64,000 nt of DNA. It comes from Marvinbryantia formatexigens DSM 14469. GTDB lineage: Bacteria > Bacillota > Clostridia > Lachnospirales > Lachnospiraceae. The position numbers and the translations under genes are program-made. The notes beneath the pieces were generated by a model. The model made no database searches. It had not been told where the DNA came from and worked only from the letters and a program-made list of their open reading frames with translations. Below, in pieces: positions 60,645 to 64,000 of the stretch; positions within the stretch are counted from its first letter, which is position 1; each line of letters starts with the position of its first letter. The stretch spans positions 1,910,001 through 1,974,000 of the forward strand of contig NZ_CP102268.1 of the NCBI RefSeq assembly GCF_025148285.1, read 5' to 3'.

Positions 60645-61178
60645 CTAATCGATGTACATGCTGCCGGATACAGTTCCGGCAGTTTCTGTTGTACTGCCTT
60701 TTTTCACTATATGAGACCCTCTGGCACGATAATACTGCCCTCTTTTAACAGCCACATCTTTAGAAGTATATACATAATTTGTATTACTTCCAGAACCTTC
60801 TTTGTATGTAACCGTCCACCAGTATCCGCCTTCCTTGCTTTCTAAATATATGTCTGCAATCACTGTATCACTTATACGATAGCAGGATGTACTAGCGATT
60901 ACACGAACCTGTCCCGTACCGACTTCCTGAATCTCACATGAACCTGACGCAAGGTAAGTACCATATGGCTGAATTCCTGTATCTCCAGATTTTATTTGGA
61001 TTGGTTCCAGTGTTGTGTGTACATCAAACGGAATGCATACCGCCAAAGCAGAATTTCCAAAACAAAAACACATCATTAAGCATACTATCGCTGCAATATG
61101 AATTTTCCTCTTTCCTATCCGAAGTCCCTCCCTTCTTTCTCCTTGGTATTTTACACTACATTTATATATACGCAGCAC
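60645..61178 (-). CDS. Small secreted protein of unknown function
   Basis: Up to 177 residues. A basic region and hydrophobic segment (IAAIVCLMMCFCFGNSALA) form a signal peptide; the mature part (about 125 residues) is rich in Ser, Thr, Gly and Tyr and predicted as beta strands (GYWWTVTYKEGSGSNTNYVY, YYRARGSHIVKKG). It resembles small secreted Lachnospiraceae proteins of DUF6147 type, from memory and unverified. The start is odd: a strong GGGAGG site (near 61125) is followed by no ATG; the options are GTG at 61178 with a weak AGGA, or ATA at about 61118. It lies 23 bases after the DUF4367-like gene, so probably in one operon. Confidence 0.6.
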   Translation of the reverse strand: MLRIYKCSVKYQGERREGLRIGKRKIHIAAIVCLMMCFCFGNSALAVCIPFDVHTTLEPIQIKSGDTGIQPYGTYLASGSCEIQEVGTGQVRVIASTSCYRISDTVIADIYLESKEGGYWWTVTYKEGSGSNTNYVYTSKDVAVKRGQYYRARGSHIVKKGSTTETAGTVSGSMYID

Positions 61179-61201
61179 AAAATCCTATGTGACGCAAATA
61201 T

Positions 61202-62062
61202 TCAATAAAAATTTATCTTTTCTATTATTTTCGTCAGCTCTTCTTGAGATAACACCCCATAAATAGTATATCGACAATTACCATACACTATCTGAGCAAT
61301 ATAGTCTTTTTCTCCCTCTGGTGTTAAAATTTCTGTGACCGATACATTTCCAAATTTTGATTCTACATCAAAGTTTTTTAAAACTTCCCCATCAAATATC
61401 TGTGATTTTTTTACCCGTTCGTTATTTTTTTCCATATCAACTGTTATTATAGTATCGCCATATTCATAAAACATCAATGCATATTCTGATGTATCATTTA
61501 TAACATAATTATGAAACTGCATGCCTTTGGGCATATACGGAAACCATACTGAATGAATTCCTGTTTTGTCTAAAATATCTGCACATGCGTTCTCTAATTC
61601 CACGCCATATTCTCCAACTTCTTCATCATTCTCAACTCGTATTACAATTTCTTTCCCCTGCAGGAAATTCCATGCGTTCAACAGCCGGATGCGGTTTGCT
61701 TCGATTGTCATGCCTGCGCCAAACGCAATGACAAGTATCGCCGCCACGATACCTGCCCGGAGCAGCACCTTGCGGCTTTTTTTCCGCTTTGTCCGCCGCT
61801 CCCGTTCTTCTCTGCCAAGTCTGAGGGCTTCGCGGTCGTCCTCGGAAAGAAACATTTCCGCGCTTTTTGCATTCCTTTCGTCTTCCTCTGCAATCCGGCG
61901 CATCATGTCATCCATCATTTCCGGTGTGAGACGCACATCATCCAGAGAAGCATCCGCATTCAGCTCTGCCTCATATGCATCCGCTTCCTGTGATATCTTC
62001 TCCCAGATAAAATCTTCCGTTTTTTTGCCATCCATATCCGGATAATGACTGTTCTTCCTCAT
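61202..62062 (-). CDS. Membrane protein with DUF4367-like extracytoplasmic domain, anti-sigma-like
   Basis: 286 residues: an acidic cytoplasmic N-terminus (about 1-95), a basic patch (RERRTKRKKSRK), one helix (about 98-120, VLLRAGIVAAILVIAFGAGM) and an extracytoplasmic domain of about 165 residues (GMQFHNYVINDTSEYALMFY, YGNCRYTIYGVLSQEELTKI) like DUF4367. This topology is common in anti-sigma or sigma-associated proteins, and a sigma factor gene lies 1.2 kb upstream on the same strand, separated by the oppositely oriented murG. That functional link is inferred. The start is uncertain because no strong ribosome site is visible. Confidence 0.75.
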   Translation of the reverse strand: MRKNSHYPDMDGKKTEDFIWEKISQEADAYEAELNADASLDDVRLTPEMMDDMMRRIAEEDERNAKSAEMFLSEDDREALRLGREERERRTKRKKSRKVLLRAGIVAAILVIAFGAGMTIEANRIRLLNAWNFLQGKEIVIRVENDEEVGEYGVELENACADILDKTGIHSVWFPYMPKGMQFHNYVINDTSEYALMFYEYGDTIITVDMEKNNERVKKSQIFDGEVLKNFDVESKFGNVSVTEILTPEGEKDYIAQIVYGNCRYTIYGVLSQEELTKIIEKINFY

Positions 62063-62081
62063 ACAACCGTGAAGTCCCTTC

Positions 62082-62109
62082 TTGACTTTTCTCCTCAAGA
62101 GTATAAGAT
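62082..62109 (+). promoter_or_regulatory. Promoter of murG
   Basis: -35 TTGACT (62082-62087), 16-base spacer, -10 TAAGAT (62104-62109); GGAGG and the ATG at 62143 follow about 20-34 bases later. Confidence 0.6.
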
Positions 62110-62142
62110 AATATTAACCATATTCTTTTTGGAGGATTTTTT

Positions 62143-63213
62143 ATGAAACGTATCGTTTTAACCGGCGGCGGAACCGCCGGTCATGTTACACCCAATATTG
62201 CCCTCGTACCGCGTCTGCGCGAACTGGGCTACGATATCCAGTACATAGGTTCCTATGACGGTATCGAAAAAAAACTAATAGAAGAAATGGATATCCCGTA
62301 TTACGGCATTTCTTCCGGTAAGCTCAGACGATATTTCGACCTGAAAAACTTTTCCGACCCTTTCCGTGTTATCAAAGGATACGCTGAGGCGAGAAGTATT
62401 TTGAAAAAGCTGAAACCGGATGTTCTTTTTTCAAAAGGCGGTTTTGTTGCTGTGCCGGTCGTTCTTGCCGCAAAGCACTGCCACATTCCGGTCATCATCC
62501 ACGAATCCGACATGACGCCGGGACTTGCCAACAAGCTTGCAATTCCCTTTGCCACCAAAGTATGCTGCAATTTTCCGGAAACCCTGCAATATCTTCCGAA
62601 GGAAAAAGCAGTGCTCACCGGCTCTCCCATACGCGCAGAGCTGCACGCAGGCAACCGCATTGCCGCACTGGATTTCTGCGGATTTACCGCTGACAAACCG
62701 GTTCTGATGGTCATTGGCGGAAGCCTTGGCTCCGTCAACGTAAACAATGCTATCCGCGGCATTCTTCCAGAGCTTTTAAAGACCTTCCAGGTTATTCATC
62801 TTTGCGGAAAAGACAAACTTGAGCCTTCTCTGGAAAAAACGGAGGGTTATGTACAATTTGAATACATCAAAAAGGAGCTTGCCGACCTTTTCGCGCTTGC
62901 AGACGTTGTCGTCTCCCGCGCGGGAGCAAACGCCATCTGCGAGCTGCTGGAGCTCCGCAAGCCAGCCCTTCTGATTCCGCTTGGTTCAAATGCCAGCCGC
63001 GGCGACCAGATTTTAAATGCAGAATCCTTCAAACGCCAGGGCTTCTGTGAGGTACTCACCGAAGACAACCTGAACCCGCAGCTTCTGCTGGAAACAATAC
63101 AAAAGCTTTATAACTCCAGAGCCGACTACATCCAGGCAATGGAAAAGAGCAGCCAGAGCAGCGCCATTGAAAAAATCACCGGTCTTGCCGAAGAAATTGC
63201 AAAACCACACTGA
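62143..63213 (+). CDS. murG: UDP-GlcNAc:undecaprenyl-PP-MurNAc-pentapeptide GlcNAc transferase MurG
   Basis: 356 residues, full length. GT28 signatures: GGGTAGHVTPNIAL (residues 8-21), the membrane-facing VLFSKGGFVAVPVVLA (near 95), TGSPIRAEL (near 165), IGGSLGSVNVN (near 192) and the UDP-binding VVSRAGANAICELLELRKP (near 260). It makes lipid II on the cytoplasmic face of the membrane. Here it is outside any division/cell-wall cluster and between two oppositely oriented genes. Confidence 0.95.
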   Translation: MKRIVLTGGGTAGHVTPNIALVPRLRELGYDIQYIGSYDGIEKKLIEEMDIPYYGISSGKLRRYFDLKNFSDPFRVIKGYAEARSILKKLKPDVLFSKGGFVAVPVVLAAKHCHIPVIIHESDMTPGLANKLAIPFATKVCCNFPETLQYLPKEKAVLTGSPIRAELHAGNRIAALDFCGFTADKPVLMVIGGSLGSVNVNNAIRGILPELLKTFQVIHLCGKDKLEPSLEKTEGYVQFEYIKKELADLFALADVVVSRAGANAICELLELRKPALLIPLGSNASRGDQILNAESFKRQGFCEVLTEDNLNPQLLLETIQKLYNSRADYIQAMEKSSQSSAIEKITGLAEEIAKPH

Positions 63214-63234
63214 TTTTACAAGTATTCATGATTG

Positions 63235-63747
63235 TCATAAATACTCGCTGCCGTACTTCTCTTTTATGTAATTCTTTGCTCTGTACATTCTTGCGCGAAG
63301 CGTTGCTGGCGAAATATCCAGCAGCTTCGCAGTCTCGTCATAACTCATATTCAGAACAAAAATGTAGTATATGACCTCAAACCAGAGTTCATTCGCTTCT
63401 TTCAGGTCTTCCAGCAACTGGCAGATAAACATCCTGTCTGCGCACTGCTTCTCCATATCTGCTGTATGTCCGGTTTCTTCCAGTACCTCTGCGGTACTTT
63501 CTACTGAAAATTCTCTTCTGGTACTGGCTTTTCTCCAATAGTCAATCAGCAGATTCTTCGCGACATGCAGCAGCCACGCTTTGATTCTGGTTTCATCTAC
63601 TGTATCCATGACTCTGTAATAATGCAGAAATGTCTGCTGACATATTTCCGCTGCCAGTTCTTTATCTTTTGTCTGAGCCACCACAGATTTCATAACCAAT
63701 GCGCCGTAACGCTTGTAATTTTCTGTAAATGTCTCGTGTTTCGTCAT
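63235..63747 (-). CDS. RNA polymerase sigma factor, ECF-type sigma-70
   Basis: 170 residues with region 2 (ELAAEICQQTFLHYYRVMDT, LLHVAKNLLIDYWRK; residues about 25-75) and region 4 (MSYDETAKLLDISPATLRARM; about 125-160) and no region 3, as in ECF sigma factors. AAGGA precedes the ATG within the end of the HIT gene, 8 bases away, so the two are co-transcribed. The membrane protein at 61202 is a candidate partner. Confidence 0.9.
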   Translation of the reverse strand: MTKHETFTENYKRYGALVMKSVVAQTKDKELAAEICQQTFLHYYRVMDTVDETRIKAWLLHVAKNLLIDYWRKASTRREFSVESTAEVLEETGHTADMEKQCADRMFICQLLEDLKEANELWFEVIYYIFVLNMSYDETAKLLDISPATLRARMYRAKNYIKEKYGSEYL

Positions 63748-63755
63748 CTGTGCTT

Positions 63756-64000
63756 TTATCCTTCAGCAAACAATCTGAGAAGCTCTTCCCTGTCACTGTC
63801 TGTCAGTTTACCCGGTTTCCAGCCGATGCCGATTTTATCCTTCTGCCAGCGAGGAATCAGATGGATGTGGAAATGGAATACCGTCTGTCCCGCCGCTTCA
63901 TGATTATTCTGAAGCACGTTGATTCCGTCGCAGTGAAGCGCCTTCTCCATCTTTTCCGCCATTTTCTTTGCAAGAACAAACGCCTTTCCAGCAAGCTCCT
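63756..64000 (-). CDS. HIT family protein (5' end outside window)
   Basis: The last 81 residues are visible and the frame runs open past 64000. The HIT motif FHFHIHLIPRW (H-phi-H-phi-H) lies near the C-terminal third, with NNHEAAGQTV before it. HIT proteins hydrolyse nucleotide phosphoramidates or dinucleotide polyphosphates in the cytoplasm. The sigma factor follows after 8 bases. Confidence 0.92.
   Translation of the reverse strand, partial: ELAGKAFVLAKKMAEKMEKALHCDGINVLQNNHEAAGQTVFHFHIHLIPRWQKDKIGIGWKPGKLTDSDREELLRLFAEG

Overview
This window looks like chromosome of a Gram-positive, low-to-mid GC anaerobe of the Clostridia, most likely a Lachnospiraceae member. The evidence is GGAGG-type ribosome binding sites before almost every gene, a type III glutamine synthetase, GHKL/LytTR and OmpR two-component systems, many small ABC exporters, a stand-alone MurG and a PotABC operon led by an XRE-cupin regulator. 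I see no rRNA, tRNA, insertion sequence, integrase, prophage or CRISPR array. The species assignment is inference from gene content; no taxonomic marker gene is present.

Layout. 1-8.5 kb: polyamine block (XRE-cupin regulator, PotA, PotB, truncated PotC; a PLP-dependent Orn/Lys/Arg decarboxylase at 6.9-8.5 kb) interrupted by a secreted metallophosphatase followed by a YibE/F membrane protein. 8.8-14.2 kb: histidine phosphatase, a 19-bp minisatellite, a MATE exporter, and a second pair of secreted phosphatase (alkaline phosphatase) plus YibE/F. 14.5-18.8 kb: a three-gene ABC exporter and a GHKL kinase/LytTR regulator pair. 19-23.7 kb: an anchored protein of unknown function, an OmpR-type two-component system, an AbrB/PIN toxin-antitoxin pair between identical 36-bp repeats, and a YbaK-type deacylase. 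23.9-30.2 kb: a phosphonate/phosphate-type ABC importer (PhnD, PhnC, two PhnE) with a cytoplasmic 5'-nucleotidase-like enzyme behind a LacI-family regulator. 30.4-33.2 kb: PhoU and the rRNA methyltransferase RsmF. 33.4-47.2 kb: three ABC exporters, one with a 1423-residue FtsX-type permease carrying about 600 residues of coiled coil and one divergent from a NarL-type two-component system. 47-64 kb: COG3044 ATPase, XRE membrane regulator, cyclopropane synthase, AI-2E family permease, TrmB, type III glutamine synthetase, lipid kinase with beta-CASP nuclease, proteins of unknown function, MurG, an ECF-type sigma factor and a HIT protein cut by the window end.

The strongest coherent signal concerns phosphorus. 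Two unrelated secreted phosphatases are each followed directly by a YibE/F family protein, and both gene pairs are preceded by three half-sites at exact 11-bp spacing (the Gram-positive PhoP-box layout) located 9 bp upstream of a -10-like hexamer. PhoU, the Phn-type importer and the cytoplasmic 5'-nucleotidase add to this theme. This suggests that YibE/F proteins, whose role is unknown, belong to a phosphate-starvation response. That is inference from context and has not been tested.

Two other features stand out. The first is an intergenic cluster of three perfect and two near-perfect DnaA boxes beside glutamine synthetase, with no dnaA gene nearby. The second is an unusual density of short tandem repeats (units of 19, 22, 28, 29, 36, 37 and 39 bp), between genes and also inside a sensor kinase gene.
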